Assembly (NCBI RefSeq): GCF_009906955.1 | Contig: NZ_CP047656.1 | Location: 2,063,501 to 2,127,500, forward strand | Length of the DNA: 64,000 bases | DNA from: Paraglaciecola mesophila | Lineage (GTDB): Bacteria; Pseudomonadota; Gammaproteobacteria; Enterobacterales; Alteromonadaceae | Direction of reading: 5' to 3' | Shown: piece by piece, positions 9,459-18,693 of the stretch | Layout of the letters: each line of letters starts with the position of its first letter | Numbering within the stretch: position 1 is the first letter of the stretch | Notes under the pieces: generated by a model | Database searches by the model: none | What the model saw: only the letters and a program-made list of their open reading frames with translations | What the model was told of the DNA's origin: nothing | Made by a program: the position numbers and the translations under genes

Positions 9459-10267
9459 TATTTACCTCCTAGTAATCGCTTCAAGAATCCTTTTTTCTGC
9501 ACTTCAAGGAAACGGTGCTCTTTTTCTTCGCCGAGCAACCGTGACACAGCATCAAGGTAAGCTTGGCCAGCCTCTGATTCTTGATCCAAAATAACTGGCG
9601 CACCTTGGTTAGACGCCTTCAATACCGCTTCAGACTCAGGGATAACTCCCAGTAAAGGCACGGCAAGAATATCTTCAACATCCGCCACGCTAAGCATTTC
9701 TGCTTGGGCAACACGTTCAGGGTTATAGCGGGTAAGCAACAAGTGCTCTTTAACTGTACCGCCCTGCTCTGCTTTAAGTGATTTACTTTGTAAAATGCCG
9801 ATGATGCGATCTGAATCACGTACCGATGAAACTTCTGGGTTAGTCACCACAATGGCTTCATCTGCGAAGTATAGGGCCATCTGCGCTCCTTGCTCGATAC
9901 CAGCAGGAGAGTCACATATAATGTATTCAAAATCTTTTGCTAAATCTTCTAAAACGGTTTGTACCCCTTCCATCGACAAAGCATCTTTATCCCGCGTTTG
10001 CGAAGCTGGCAATATGAATAGACCAGGCGTGCGCTTATCTTTAATGAGTGCTTGATTTAGAGTGGCTTCTTTTTTAATCACATTGACGAAATCATATACC
10101 ACGCGCCTCTCACAGCCCATGATCAAATCAAGGTTTCGCAAACCCACATCAAAGTCGATCACTACCGTTTTAAAACCACGCATTGCCAAGCCTGTTGCTA
10201 TCGCTGCGCTTGACGTTGTTTTACCTACGCCGCCTTTACCTGACGTTACTACAATAATTTTAGCCAC
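9458..10267 (-). CDS. minD: Septum site-determining ATPase MinD
   Basis: 269 residues. The deviant Walker [11 protein letters not shown] is at residues 9-18, with [17 protein letters not shown] and the CDSPAGIE Walker-B-type motif. A C-terminal amphipathic membrane-targeting helix ends the protein ([12 protein letters not shown]). MinD binds the membrane with ATP, recruits MinC as division inhibitor and is released by MinE. The gene lies 69 bp after minC and overlaps minE. It is full length. Confidence 0.98.
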   Translation of the reverse strand: MAKIIVVTSGKGGVGKTTSSAAIATGLAMRGFKTVVIDFDVGLRNLDLIMGCERRVVYDFVNVIKKEATLNQALIKDKRTPGLFILPASQTRDKDALSMEGVQTVLEDLAKDFEYIICDSPAGIEQGAQMALYFADEAIVVTNPEVSSVRDSDRIIGILQSKSLKAEQGGTVKEHLLLTRYNPERVAQAEMLSVADVEDILAVPLLGVIPESEAVLKASNQGAPVILDQESEAGQAYLDAVSRLLGEEKEHRFLEVQKKGFLKRLLGGK

Positions 10268-10336
10268 TACATTCCCTCATTAACTATTTTAGTAAACCCT
10301 TTGGTTGCTAGATGTATGCATACACCTAGTCACGCG

Positions 10337-11068
10337 CTAAATAGCACTGACCTGAATGGATTCACCGTCTAAATATGCATGCGCCGCTTCTTTCCAGCAA
10401 AGCTCACGCAGTTTTTCATTCATCACGAAATAACCAGCAATAGACACCAACTCTGCTTCCATCTGTCGACAAAACACTCTCGCGTCAGTATCCCCTTTCA
10501 CCCCTGCTAGCGCTCGTCCCCGCAACGGCCCGTACACATGAATATGGCCATCGGCTAACACTTCTGCGCCTTCGCTAACGGCCGCCATCACAATTAAATC
10601 GCAACCTTCTGCATACACCTGCTGACCTGAGCGTACCGGTTTGGTGATCACTTTACTCGGGCGAAATGCCAAAGCAGGCTCCACAACGGGTTGTTTCTGT
10701 TCAGCTTTTACTGGCGCATCCTGAGCTGGCTCTTGAGGTATGTCAGTGTTTCTTGACTTAGCAGCAGGCAGCGATGCAAGACCCAAGCCCATTATCGTAT
10801 AGCGCAACTCTGTGGGCGCCCCCCGACACGCGATAGGTTGCAATCCCGCTTCTCGGCACACTGCAACAACATGCTCGAGCTGCTCATCTTCAAGTTGCCC
10901 CTCAAAAGAAGCTAAATTTAGCACCATAGGAGACGCATTAAAAAACTGCGGAGCGGTGTCTATTTTTTGCTTTAGCTGAGCAGGAAACAAGTCTGCTGAG
11001 TAAGACTGAAGATCCATCACCACTGCAGTAAACGCAGTGCCTTTCATCTGAAAACACACTTTTGCCAT
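10337..11068 (-). CDS. minC: Septum site-determining protein MinC
   Basis: 243 residues. The N-terminal FtsZ-antagonising domain (about 1-105) is followed by a Pro/Gln/Lys-rich linker (about 115-145). The C-terminal right-handed beta-helix (about 150-225) has the MinC signature [20 protein letters not shown] and [18 protein letters not shown]. It inhibits FtsZ polymerisation when brought to the membrane by MinD. It is the first gene of the min operon; the 540 bp upstream are non-coding. Confidence 0.97.
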   Translation of the reverse strand: MAKVCFQMKGTAFTAVVMDLQSYSADLFPAQLKQKIDTAPQFFNASPMVLNLASFEGQLEDEQLEHVVAVCREAGLQPIACRGAPTELRYTIMGLGLASLPAAKSRNTDIPQEPAQDAPVKAEQKQPVVEPALAFRPSKVITKPVRSGQQVYAEGCDLIVMAAVSEGAEVLADGHIHVYGPLRGRALAGVKGDTDARVFCRQMEAELVSIAGYFVMNEKLRELCWKEAAHAYLDGESIQVSAI

Positions 11069-11610
11069 TGGGCAACCTTAACCTACGAATAAAAACCAAC
11101 GCACCTGATGTCTATCCAATGTCCGGTAAATTACCGAAAAAACATAGAAAAATAACAACAAGTACAAAAACTGGACGTCACTTTAACAAATAGATTTAAC
11201 ATCCGGAAATGAAACTGCAAGAAGAATGAAAGATTTATGCCGATATGAGCAAAGTCGACGAATTAGCGGCTTTTTCGCCAAGAAACGGCCCTTGAACCCT
11301 TTGTTTAGTATCCATTCGGTAACACTCAAAAACTGAATAAATTCGTATTGCAAACTATGATTGTAAGCTAAATCCCCATATTGGCTCCTTGCTTACTGTC
11401 GTACAACATCCATCTACCTAACTTGGGATTACGAAAAGGTGAAGCCTGTCTAATAATATCCCCCAAAAACAGGCTTTAGTTATTGTTTGAAAAAAGAAAA
11501 CGTAGAAGATTTTGATACGCCATCTCTAATCAGTCAGTACGCAGTTCCTAGAAACGTCCATATTTAATGGTACCTGCCTTAGAAGTCGATAACTGAGCAT
11601 TTGTACAACC
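11069..11610. other. Non-coding region upstream of minC
   Basis: 542 bp without a credible gene. It presumably carries the minC promoter near 11090-11200. An 8-bp inverted repeat (AAGCCTGT at 11442-11449, ACAGGCTT at 11469-11476) with a 19-nt loop lies between the min operon and the degraded SDR gene; its weak T tract makes terminator function doubtful. Confidence 0.4.
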
Positions 11611-12211
11611 CTAACGAGAGGGCATACGTATGCCTCCATCTAAGCGAATGGTTTCCCCATTGATATAGGCGTTCAGTGTAATATGAAGACAAAGGTGGGC
11701 AAACTCCTCAGGTAGCCCCATTCGTTTAGGAAATTGAATATTCTCCACCAATGCGCTTTGCACCTTTTCTGGCATAGCCAATAGCATTGGGGTCCCCATT
11801 ATCCCAGGAGCAATCGTGTTTACTCTAATACCAGTGGAAGCTAGATCTCGTGCCATGGGCAAAGTCATGGCGACAATCCCGCCTTTACTCGCTGCATAAG
11901 CGGTTTGCCCCATTTGACCATCGTAAGCGGCAACAGATGCTGTATTGATAATGACTCCGCGCTCGCCATTAACGTCTGGAGCGTTCAGTGCCATTTTTTC
12001 TGCCGCCACTCTAGCCACATTAAAGCTGCCGATGAGGTTGATTTGAATGGCCAGACTAAACGCAGATAGTGCTTGAGCTTTATTCTCCTTGTTCTGCATT
12101 TAAATCAGGAATGACAACCTTAATATCATGCTTCAGAAGTTCACTACTGGACGCTCGCCCTAACCCTGATGCTCCACCGGTAACGACAGCGACTTTATTT
12201 TCTGTATTCAT
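11611..12211 (-). pseudogene. Short-chain dehydrogenase of the HSD10 type, frameshifted and internally deleted
   Basis: The reading frame from ATG 12211 begins as a normal SDR: NKVAVVTGGASGLGRAS, the Rossmann glycine motif, then [12 protein letters not shown] and a stop. A second frame ending at 11611 continues the protein with [44 protein letters not shown] (catalytic Tyr and Lys), [12 protein letters not shown] and [14 protein letters not shown]. These features are those of 3-hydroxyacyl-CoA / 3-hydroxy-2-methylbutyryl-CoA dehydrogenases. The segment between the halves, which should hold the NAG motif and roughly 50-60 residues, is missing. The gene therefore carries a deletion plus a frameshift and is unlikely to be active. 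Confidence 0.85.
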
Positions 12212-12251
12212 AGCTTTTCCTTCAAATTCGATTCATATATCACGGTTGAAA

Positions 12252-12541
12252 TCACAGAGTTTCAATCCAGCCAAATGTATCTTCTATTCGCCCATATTGA
12301 ATTCCAGTTAATTGGTCATAAAGGTGCTTAGCCACGTCACCGGTTTGGTTCTGATTAATCACATAGTCTTTTTCTTTGTAATGCAAAGTACCCACCGGAG
12401 AAACGACTGCAGCCGTACTACAACCGAACACTTCTGTTATTTTTCCGCTTGCGATATCCGCCAAAATCACGTCAATGTCGAGGCGTAGTTCACTCACTTC
12501 ATAGCCTAGTGTTGGGGCCAAGGTTAAAATGGAATCTCGGA
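12252..12541 (-). pseudogene. Branched-chain aminotransferase, C-terminal fragment
   Basis: About 95 codons match the tail of class IV branched-chain aminotransferases: RDSILTLAPTLGYEV, GCSTAAVVSPVGTL, YKEKDYVINQNQTG, KHLYDQLTGIQYG and a final FGWIETL. The N-terminal three quarters, including the PLP lysine, are absent. Upstream of about 12541 the frame runs antisense to an unrelated plus-strand fragment, which marks a recombination junction. The enzyme would have interconverted Leu/Ile/Val and their keto acids, which fits the neighbouring HSD10-like remnant of isoleucine breakdown. Confidence 0.8.
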
Positions 12542-12542
12542 T

Positions 12543-12752
12543 AATGACTCTTTGCGTGATGAACCTGATTGTCACCAATTTGATGTATGCACCAGCACGC
12601 AAAAACACAATCATATTTTTTTATACGAAGTCTATTCATCCGCTGAAGCATTTGAGCTGCACTTACAAAGCGAGCACTTTAAGCGCTTTGATCTGCGCGT
12701 CAAACAATGGGTAGTAGAAAAGGCAGTAAAGACATTTAACTTAAAGCACTAA
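12543..12752 (+). pseudogene. ABM-domain (YgiN-like) monooxygenase, C-terminal fragment
   Basis: About 69 codons: LRDEPDCHQFDV, FLYEVYSSAEAFELHLQSEHF, then KQWVVEKAVKTFNL. This is the second half of an antibiotic-biosynthesis-monooxygenase fold as in quinol monooxygenase YgiN. The N-terminal strand and helix are lost at about 12541, where the sequence abuts the opposite-strand aminotransferase remnant. A TTG at 12552 could in principle start a 66-residue product, but the domain would be incomplete. Confidence 0.7.
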
Positions 12753-13097
12753 GCGGCGTTTTGCCTAATGTTCACGCCCCTCGGTTACGAGCGCTTTTCA
12801 CGGGTCTAAGCGCTCTGACCTTTATTCTCTGATATCTGCTGTACATTTTCTAATAACACGTACAAGGCCGCATTATAATGAACGCATATAGCGGGTAAAT
12901 GACGCCTGAAAGGTTCGCCCAATTTGCTCACGTTTACCCCCTGATTTCTTTCAGTGCACCCAAGCGAGTTATCCAGCTCCTTTTCATCTTTATTACTTTC
13001 ATGTTTTAAAAATCAAGTTCTCTACATAATTGCCCCACATTTCGGGGGTAAGCTAGCGTTATTAATTGTCCACACATTCATTAATTAACGAGCTTTT
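12753..13097. other. Intergenic region before the PEBP-YHYH gene
   Basis: 345 bp with no gene. An inverted repeat GAGCGCTT (12789-12796) / AAGCGCTC (12808-12815) with a short T-rich tail may terminate leftover transcription from the ABM fragment. The promoter of the downstream gene should lie between about 12950 and 13080. Confidence 0.4.
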
Positions 13098-15281
13098 ATG
13101 ATGAAAAAATTTCTCTTTATATACTTATCTCTGGCCACCTTATTTTTTTTGAGCGCTTGCGACGTTGAGCCTAGCGTAAGTCAACCTCAGTCACATCCGG
13201 GTGACTTCGTACTTCAGAGTTCAACTATGGTTGATGGCGGGGATATGCCAATAATTTATACCTGTGACGGGGATAGCGTAAGCCCACCTTTACATTGGCG
13301 TAACGCGCCGAAAGGCACAAAATCCTATGCGCTAATAATGCATCACAATGCACCTGAAGGCGTCCACTGGTATTGGACGCTGTACAACATTGATGCTGCC
13401 AAAACGCAGATAGAAGAGGGCCAAATACTTGGTGATATCGGCACTAACAGTGTCAATAACACAAACCAATATGCACCACCTTGTTCTAAAGGTCCTGGTC
13501 AAAAGCGTTATACCTACACGCTATACGCCTTATCGTCACCTATTGAGTTTGCGAGCGATGAAACGGTTGATAGGGAAACCCTGTTAGGTGCAATAAAAGA
13601 TATTACTCTTGGTTCAACTCAGTTATCGGTCAACTTTGAGCGCTCATCGAAAAGGTTACAGCAAGTAGCCAAAAAGCATAAGCCGAATCATCCCCCTCAG
13701 GTAGCACCGGCAAATACTGCCAAACAAAATGCCAACTCACACTCATCACGTTGTGAAAAAATAAAACACTCTGTTAGTGATGCGGGTTTTGAGCAAAGCG
13801 TATCCGTTTCATGTGATGGCGAATATGGATACATTCGCTCAAACACCTACCCAAACCACGAAATCATGACGGGAATAACGGCCACTAATGAGCAAATTCC
13901 GGTCCCTTCGCTAAATTATGCTGCCCCGATAAAGTTGTCCCCCAAAAAAGCTCAAACAAAAACCACCATCGATGCTGCATTGGGTGTAGCGGTAAATGGG
14001 GTACCTATATACGATTACTCTTCTCAAGGTGAATTAGACGTTAATCACTACGATGCGCAACATGATACCGTCGCTCTTGGTCAGCTAGATAACTGCGGTG
14101 GGCATGCAGGAAGAGGCGACGACTATCATTACCATGCATCCCCCACTTGCATGATCAACACAATGAAAAACCAGAAAAGTGACGCCATCATTGGGTGGGC
14201 ATACGATGGGTATCCTCTGTATGGTAACCAAAAACCAGATGGCAGCGATATCGCTAATGGCGAACTCGACGTATGCAATGGTCAAGAAGACGAAACTTTT
14301 GGTTATCGATATCACACATCAACCACACCACCTTATATTATTCAATGCCTAGTAGGGGAAGTAGATACTTCCAAGTTACCACGTGTTGCACCTTTAAGCG
14401 GTGATACTCAGGGGATACGAGCAGAACTAAAACCACCTCAGGGAAAGGTCGATAATCTGACTCACACAATCGCTCCTGATGGCAGTCGTACCATGCGTTA
14501 TGAGTATCAAGGTAAACATTATTTCACAACCTATAGCCCCTCGAATGATGAGAGCGGCTGTTATAATTTTACCCAGAAAACGATAAGTAACGGGGGCGTT
14601 CTACAAACCGGTACATTTTGTCGAAATGCTCAACCGAATAACCGTAAGCCTATGCGAGTCAATCAGCCTAGCACTTCATTTTCAGGTGAAAATCATTTAA
14701 AACTAGAGGCTTGGGCCGATAACTGGTTCGCCGCGTATATTGGCGACAAACTACTCATTGAAGACTCAGTACCGATTACCACAGAGCGTTCATTCAATGC
14801 TGAAAGTATTGAGTTTTCGACAGACTACCCAATTCACTTAAATTTAATCATCAAAGACTTTAAACAAAATGATACGGGCCTTGAATACATTGGGGCTAAA
14901 AATCAGCAAATGGGTGACGGGGGCTTTATCATGCAGATAACAAACACCGACAATCACGAAGTGGTGGCGGTAAGTGATGAAAGCTGGAAATGCGATGTCC
15001 TTCATAGAGCGCCACTAAATAAACTCTGCGAAAATAAAACAAACCCAGTCGCTGGCCAAGGTGTATGTACTTTTATGTCTAAAGAAGCACCAGATGACTG
15101 GTTGCAAAATAACTATGATGACGCTAGCTGGCCCCATGCCACAGAACACCCCTTCGCTAAAGTCGGTCCAAAAGACGGTTACGATGAAATAAAATGGGAC
15201 CCGAGCGCGAAGTTTATCTGGGGTGACGATCTTGAAACAGTCAATACGTTAATTTGTAGAACAACCATCGAGCAGCCATAA
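13098..15281 (+). CDS. PEBP-YHYH multidomain lipoprotein
   Basis: 727 residues. A lipobox (FFLSAC, Cys21) predicts a lipid anchor. Residues about 36-182 form a PEBP/YbhB-like domain (YTCDGDSVSPPLHW, GVHWYWTLYNID, GPGQKRYTYTLYAL). Residues about 218-430 form a YHYH domain with the naming motif YHYHA at 343-347, flanked by CGGH and GWAYDGYPLYG. The C-terminal 200 residues contain a PA14/galactose-binding-like sequence (LKLEAWADNWFAAYIGD, NNYDDASWPHATEHP). The PEBP-YHYH combination is unusual to my knowledge. An exported protein gene and a two-component system follow on the same strand. Function unknown; ligand binding at the cell surface or in the periplasm is inference. Confidence 0.8.
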   Translation: MMKKFLFIYLSLATLFFLSACDVEPSVSQPQSHPGDFVLQSSTMVDGGDMPIIYTCDGDSVSPPLHWRNAPKGTKSYALIMHHNAPEGVHWYWTLYNIDAAKTQIEEGQILGDIGTNSVNNTNQYAPPCSKGPGQKRYTYTLYALSSPIEFASDETVDRETLLGAIKDITLGSTQLSVNFERSSKRLQQVAKKHKPNHPPQVAPANTAKQNANSHSSRCEKIKHSVSDAGFEQSVSVSCDGEYGYIRSNTYPNHEIMTGITATNEQIPVPSLNYAAPIKLSPKKAQTKTTIDAALGVAVNGVPIYDYSSQGELDVNHYDAQHDTVALGQLDNCGGHAGRGDDYHYHASPTCMINTMKNQKSDAIIGWAYDGYPLYGNQKPDGSDIANGELDVCNGQEDETFGYRYHTSTTPPYIIQCLVGEVDTSKLPRVAPLSGDTQGIRAELKPPQGKVDNLTHTIAPDGSRTMRYEYQGKHYFTTYSPSNDESGCYNFTQKTISNGGVLQTGTFCRNAQPNNRKPMRVNQPSTSFSGENHLKLEAWADNWFAAYIGDKLLIEDSVPITTERSFNAESIEFSTDYPIHLNLIIKDFKQNDTGLEYIGAKNQQMGDGGFIMQITNTDNHEVVAVSDESWKCDVLHRAPLNKLCENKTNPVAGQGVCTFMSKEAPDDWLQNNYDDASWPHATEHPFAKVGPKDGYDEIKWDPSAKFIWGDDLETVNTLICRTTIEQP

Positions 15282-15304
15282 CCATCAAGCTCAGAGACAA
15301 ATAT

Positions 15305-15808
15305 ATGAACCTTAATTCCACAATAAAGCAGGTAATTTTTAGTGGCTTCTTGCTCTTAATTACCAACACGAGTAGGGCTCACACCCTCAACGAAACAAGC
15401 GCCCAGGTTATCCTGAGAGACGGGCAAGTCGAGCTTAAAATTATAACCGATATCCCACATTTAGTATCTACCCTGCAAAGTGACCAAGCTTGGTTGCTAG
15501 GAGACACAGACCAAGTTATGCCAACGAATTTAAATGCCAGCCAACAAAGCGCCTTTATTGAAAATGTCCTTCAGCAACAGGTGCACTTACTCATTAATGC
15601 GAAAGCCATAAGCTTTGAAAGCGTGAATATAGTTGGTGCAAAATACTCTACAAATGCAGACATAAGCTTGCAAACAAAGCATGCGATTACAGACGTAAAA
15701 GAGGTAGCGATTTCATTTCCTAAAAGTTTAGGTAATGTACATGTTAGTGTTGTCAAACCACGATATAGGTTACTCGCCGCGGGTGAGACCGCTCATGTAG
15801 TGTTGTAA
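15305..15808 (+). CDS. Small exported protein of unknown function
   Basis: 167 residues with a signal peptide (hydrophobic stretch about 9-21, cleavage near SRA-HT). The mature part is predicted to be beta-rich, with strands such as AQVILRDGQVELKIITDI and NVHVSVVKPRYRLLAAGE. I do not recognise a family. It lies 23 bp after the PEBP-YHYH gene and 53 bp before the sensor kinase, which suggests one operon and a possible role as a periplasmic accessory to the sensor. Confidence 0.6.
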   Translation: MNLNSTIKQVIFSGFLLLITNTSRAHTLNETSAQVILRDGQVELKIITDIPHLVSTLQSDQAWLLGDTDQVMPTNLNASQQSAFIENVLQQQVHLLINAKAISFESVNIVGAKYSTNADISLQTKHAITDVKEVAISFPKSLGNVHVSVVKPRYRLLAAGETAHVVL

Positions 15809-15861
15809 AATTGTGGATAAAACGAAAGGTTTAATGAACTACCTTAAAAATAAATTGGCCA

Positions 15862-17310
15862 ATGAAGTTAATACATAAACTCTTTTTCGCATTTTTTATC
15901 ACTAACCTAATCCTAGTTGGGCTCATGTTCGCTTTTTTATATATGAGTTTTGCGACAGGGTTTAATAACTTCGTTGAACAAGAAGAAAAAAAGCATATCG
16001 CTCACGTAAAGCAACAATTGACTGAGTTGTATTCCGAGTTGGGGAATTGGCAGCCAATTACCCAAAATACCCCTTTGTGGCGTTCTATCGTCGCCCCTCA
16101 GAAAAAACAAGAACACCAGCAAGACGAGACAAAAGATAACTCTAGTCATCACGTGGGGGCTGACGCTCCCCCACCCGCCCCTTCGTTGCTGTGGATAAAC
16201 CTTCCTGTAGATTCCCTGAAAACCGGGCAACGCATTAGTTTGTACAATAAAGACAAGAAAGTGATTGTCGGAAAAGAAAACTTGAACGACAACAAGCAGA
16301 TAGAGCCCATGTTGCTTAAAGGTCAGCTTATCGGTTGGTTAGGTTTTATGCCTTCTCATTTAGTACAAAGTAGTCCAGCCGAAGCATTTATCAGCGCTCA
16401 GTTTCATAACTATTTTATGGTTACCTTGATGGTAATTTTATTGGCATTCACTATGGCAATCTTACTGTCGCGGCATTTAATTGAACCAATTGAACAAATA
16501 ATAGTCGGCACAAAAGCGCTAAATGTTGGTAATTTTGCCAGTAGAATTAAGCCAACGACACATGATGAGCTAGCCACCTTAGCCGACAATGTAAATGCAT
16601 TAGCCGAAACGCTAGAGCAAAACAGAGAAAGTCGGTTTCAATGGATGTCTGATACATCCCACGAACTAAGAACGCCTCTAAGTGTACTGCGCTCCCACTT
16701 AATAGCGGTACAAGACGGGGTATTTGTCGCTGATAGTAAACGTATTAGTTTGTTGCTGAGCCAAGTGGATACCTTGAGCCATATTGTTGACGGCCTTGCT
16801 CAACTAAGCCGCACAGAAACAGCGTCGCTAACCTATGACGCTACCAAAGTTGACGTCATCAATAGCCTAGAGCATAGCCTTGAACGCTACAGTTCTCGCT
16901 TTGAACAGCAAAATTTAACTATAGATCGTGGTGCATTAACCGCTGCTGGAAAATGTATCATCATTGGCGATAAAGAACGTCTCCAACAACTGTTCGTTAA
17001 TTTATTAGAAAATACGTGCAGGTACACCGATAGCCCGGGGCAGTTAATCGTAAAAGCCAACAAAGTTGATTACCATGTTGAGCTACTTATTCAGGACTCA
17101 GCCCCTGGCGTCTGCGCAGATGATCTCGCGAAATTGTTTGACCGATTCTTTCGAGTTGAAAAATCCCGCAATCGAGAACTAGGTGGCTCTGGGCTAGGGT
17201 TAGCTCTGTGTAAACAAATAGTCGATGCCCATGGTGGGCGTATTTCCTTACATGATTCACCATTAGGCGGCCTTGAAGTAAAGGTAGTATTACCGCTGGC
17301 GGAGGCATAA
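15862..17310 (+). CDS. BaeS-like sensor histidine kinase
   Basis: 482 residues. First membrane segment about 8-30, periplasmic sensor region about 31-182, second membrane segment about 184-203, HAMP about 204-256. The dimerisation/phosphoacceptor motif SHELRTPLS has His267. The ATPase domain has the N box NLLENTCRY and the G boxes DSAPGV and GGSGLGLALCK. The sensor region has a charged, His-containing patch (KKQEHQQDETKD, SSHHVGAD), which could bind a metal; this is inference. The partner regulator starts 2 bp after the stop with its ribosome site (GGAGG) inside this gene. BaeS-type kinases sense envelope stress. Confidence 0.92.
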   Translation: MKLIHKLFFAFFITNLILVGLMFAFLYMSFATGFNNFVEQEEKKHIAHVKQQLTELYSELGNWQPITQNTPLWRSIVAPQKKQEHQQDETKDNSSHHVGADAPPPAPSLLWINLPVDSLKTGQRISLYNKDKKVIVGKENLNDNKQIEPMLLKGQLIGWLGFMPSHLVQSSPAEAFISAQFHNYFMVTLMVILLAFTMAILLSRHLIEPIEQIIVGTKALNVGNFASRIKPTTHDELATLADNVNALAETLEQNRESRFQWMSDTSHELRTPLSVLRSHLIAVQDGVFVADSKRISLLLSQVDTLSHIVDGLAQLSRTETASLTYDATKVDVINSLEHSLERYSSRFEQQNLTIDRGALTAAGKCIIIGDKERLQQLFVNLLENTCRYTDSPGQLIVKANKVDYHVELLIQDSAPGVCADDLAKLFDRFFRVEKSRNRELGGSGLGLALCKQIVDAHGGRISLHDSPLGGLEVKVVLPLAEA

Positions 17311-17312
17311 CA

Positions 17313-17987
17313 ATGACTGAACCTAATATACTAATTGTTGAAGATGAACATAATATTGCTGAAGTGCTTATCGCCTATAGTCTCCAGCAAGGCTTTAACA
17401 CCAAGCACTTTGATAACGGAAACGGCGTCGTTGAGTTCGTAAAACTGAACACGGTAGATTTAATCTTGCTCGATGTCATGCTGCCTGAGATAAATGGAAT
17501 TGAATTATGTCAACAGATTAGAGCCATTTCAGATGTTCCCATTATTATGTTAACCGCAAAAAGTGAAGAAGCAGACCGCCTCCTCGGTTTAGAGCTTGGT
17601 GCTGATGATTACATCTGTAAGCCTTTTAGCCCAAAAGAGGTGATTGCCCGAATGAAAGCCGTTTTAAAGCGCGTCAACTCGCCTAAACGAACTGTTGCGC
17701 ATTATTTAGATTTTGAACTGAATAAAAACAGTTATGTTGCTTTACTTCAAGGAAAAAACCTTGGCTTTACTGCTGTAGAATTTAAAATATTTTCGCTCTT
17801 TCTTAACCAGATTGGGCGAGTATTTAGCCGCGAAGACATTATCAACGCAGTCTATTCTGACGCTGTCGAAACATCGGACCGCAATATAGACACTCATATC
17901 AAAAATATACGCAAAAAAATCAATCAAATTGACGCTCAACTCCACCCCATATCAGCGGTTTACGGAGTAGGTTATAAATTTGAGTGA
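17313..17987 (+). CDS. BaeR-like OmpR-family response regulator
   Basis: 224 residues. The receiver domain has phospho-acceptor Asp54 (LILLDVMLP), the acidic pair EDE at 10-12 and the CKPFSP lysine. A C-terminal winged helix follows (VFSREDIINAVYS, DRNIDTHIKNIRKKI, VYGVGYKFE). The segment EEADRLLGLELGADDYICKPFSPKEV closely resembles BaeR. It forms a two-component pair with the kinase upstream. Likely targets include its own four-gene cluster, but I found no confident binding site. Confidence 0.93.
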   Translation: MTEPNILIVEDEHNIAEVLIAYSLQQGFNTKHFDNGNGVVEFVKLNTVDLILLDVMLPEINGIELCQQIRAISDVPIIMLTAKSEEADRLLGLELGADDYICKPFSPKEVIARMKAVLKRVNSPKRTVAHYLDFELNKNSYVALLQGKNLGFTAVEFKIFSLFLNQIGRVFSREDIINAVYSDAVETSDRNIDTHIKNIRKKINQIDAQLHPISAVYGVGYKFE

Positions 17988-18041
17988 CGAGACTTACCCC
18001 TCAGAATCGACTGCCTACTCCAAGTCTATATTGAGAAAACG

Positions 18042-18668
18042 CTAAGCATCGGGTTGCATTTCTGGTGCAGCGTCCTTAAACGCCTGTATTTCATTGCACT
18101 TAGCGTAAACCGCCATAATATTTGGAAAGTCGCTCATGGGTTGTTTAAATCGTAATGCGTTGTAAACCTGAGGGATCAGGTACACGTCAGCCATAGTGAC
18201 GTCATCGCCAAAGCTATATCCATTTTGCCCTAAACTTTTCTCTATACTGGTAAACCCTAGGTCTATCCAGTGCTGATACCAAGTTATCTTGGCATCATTA
18301 TCAACATTTAGATTTTCTGTCAGATAATTGAGCACCCGCAAGTTATTCAGCGGGTGAACATCACAGGCAATGGTATTCGCCAAAGCTCGTACCTCGGCCC
18401 TTTGCATTGCATCCTCAGGGTACAATGCAATCGCTGGGTATACCTCTTCGAGCCATTCAAGAATGGCAGTAGACTGCGTGATGAACTGCCCTTTGGGAGT
18501 TTGTAATGTTGGCACCAGCCCCTGGGAATTTCGGGCCAAATTCGCCTCACTTCGTTGTTCTGCTTTTATTAAATTGACCCCAACATGCTCATACTTAATG
18601 CCTTTCAAATTAAGCGCTATACGCACACGATAGGCGGCAGAAGAGCGAAAATAACCAAATAACTTCAT
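18042..18668 (-). CDS. maiA: Maleylacetoacetate isomerase (zeta-class GST)
   Basis: 208 residues, normal length. It has an N-terminal thioredoxin-like domain (FRSSAAYRVRIALNLKGI, VPTLQTPKGQFITQSTAILEWLEE) and a C-terminal helical domain (CDVHPLNNLRVLNYL, FGDDVTMADVYLIPQVYNA). It isomerises maleylacetoacetate to fumarylacetoacetate with glutathione. The catalytic motif reads SSAAYR instead of the classical SSCSxR, so the usual cysteine is absent. It is the last gene of hmgA-fahA-maiA, 25 bp after fahA. Confidence 0.95.
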   Translation of the reverse strand: MKLFGYFRSSAAYRVRIALNLKGIKYEHVGVNLIKAEQRSEANLARNSQGLVPTLQTPKGQFITQSTAILEWLEEVYPAIALYPEDAMQRAEVRALANTIACDVHPLNNLRVLNYLTENLNVDNDAKITWYQHWIDLGFTSIEKSLGQNGYSFGDDVTMADVYLIPQVYNALRFKQPMSDFPNIMAVYAKCNEIQAFKDAAPEMQPDA

Positions 18669-18693
18669 ACAAACTCCCTAAGGCAGTGCCATA

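Noticed and set aside
12552..12752. Intact small ABM-domain protein
   Set aside because: The homologous N-terminal half is missing and the only start is TTG inside the junction; called a fragment instead.
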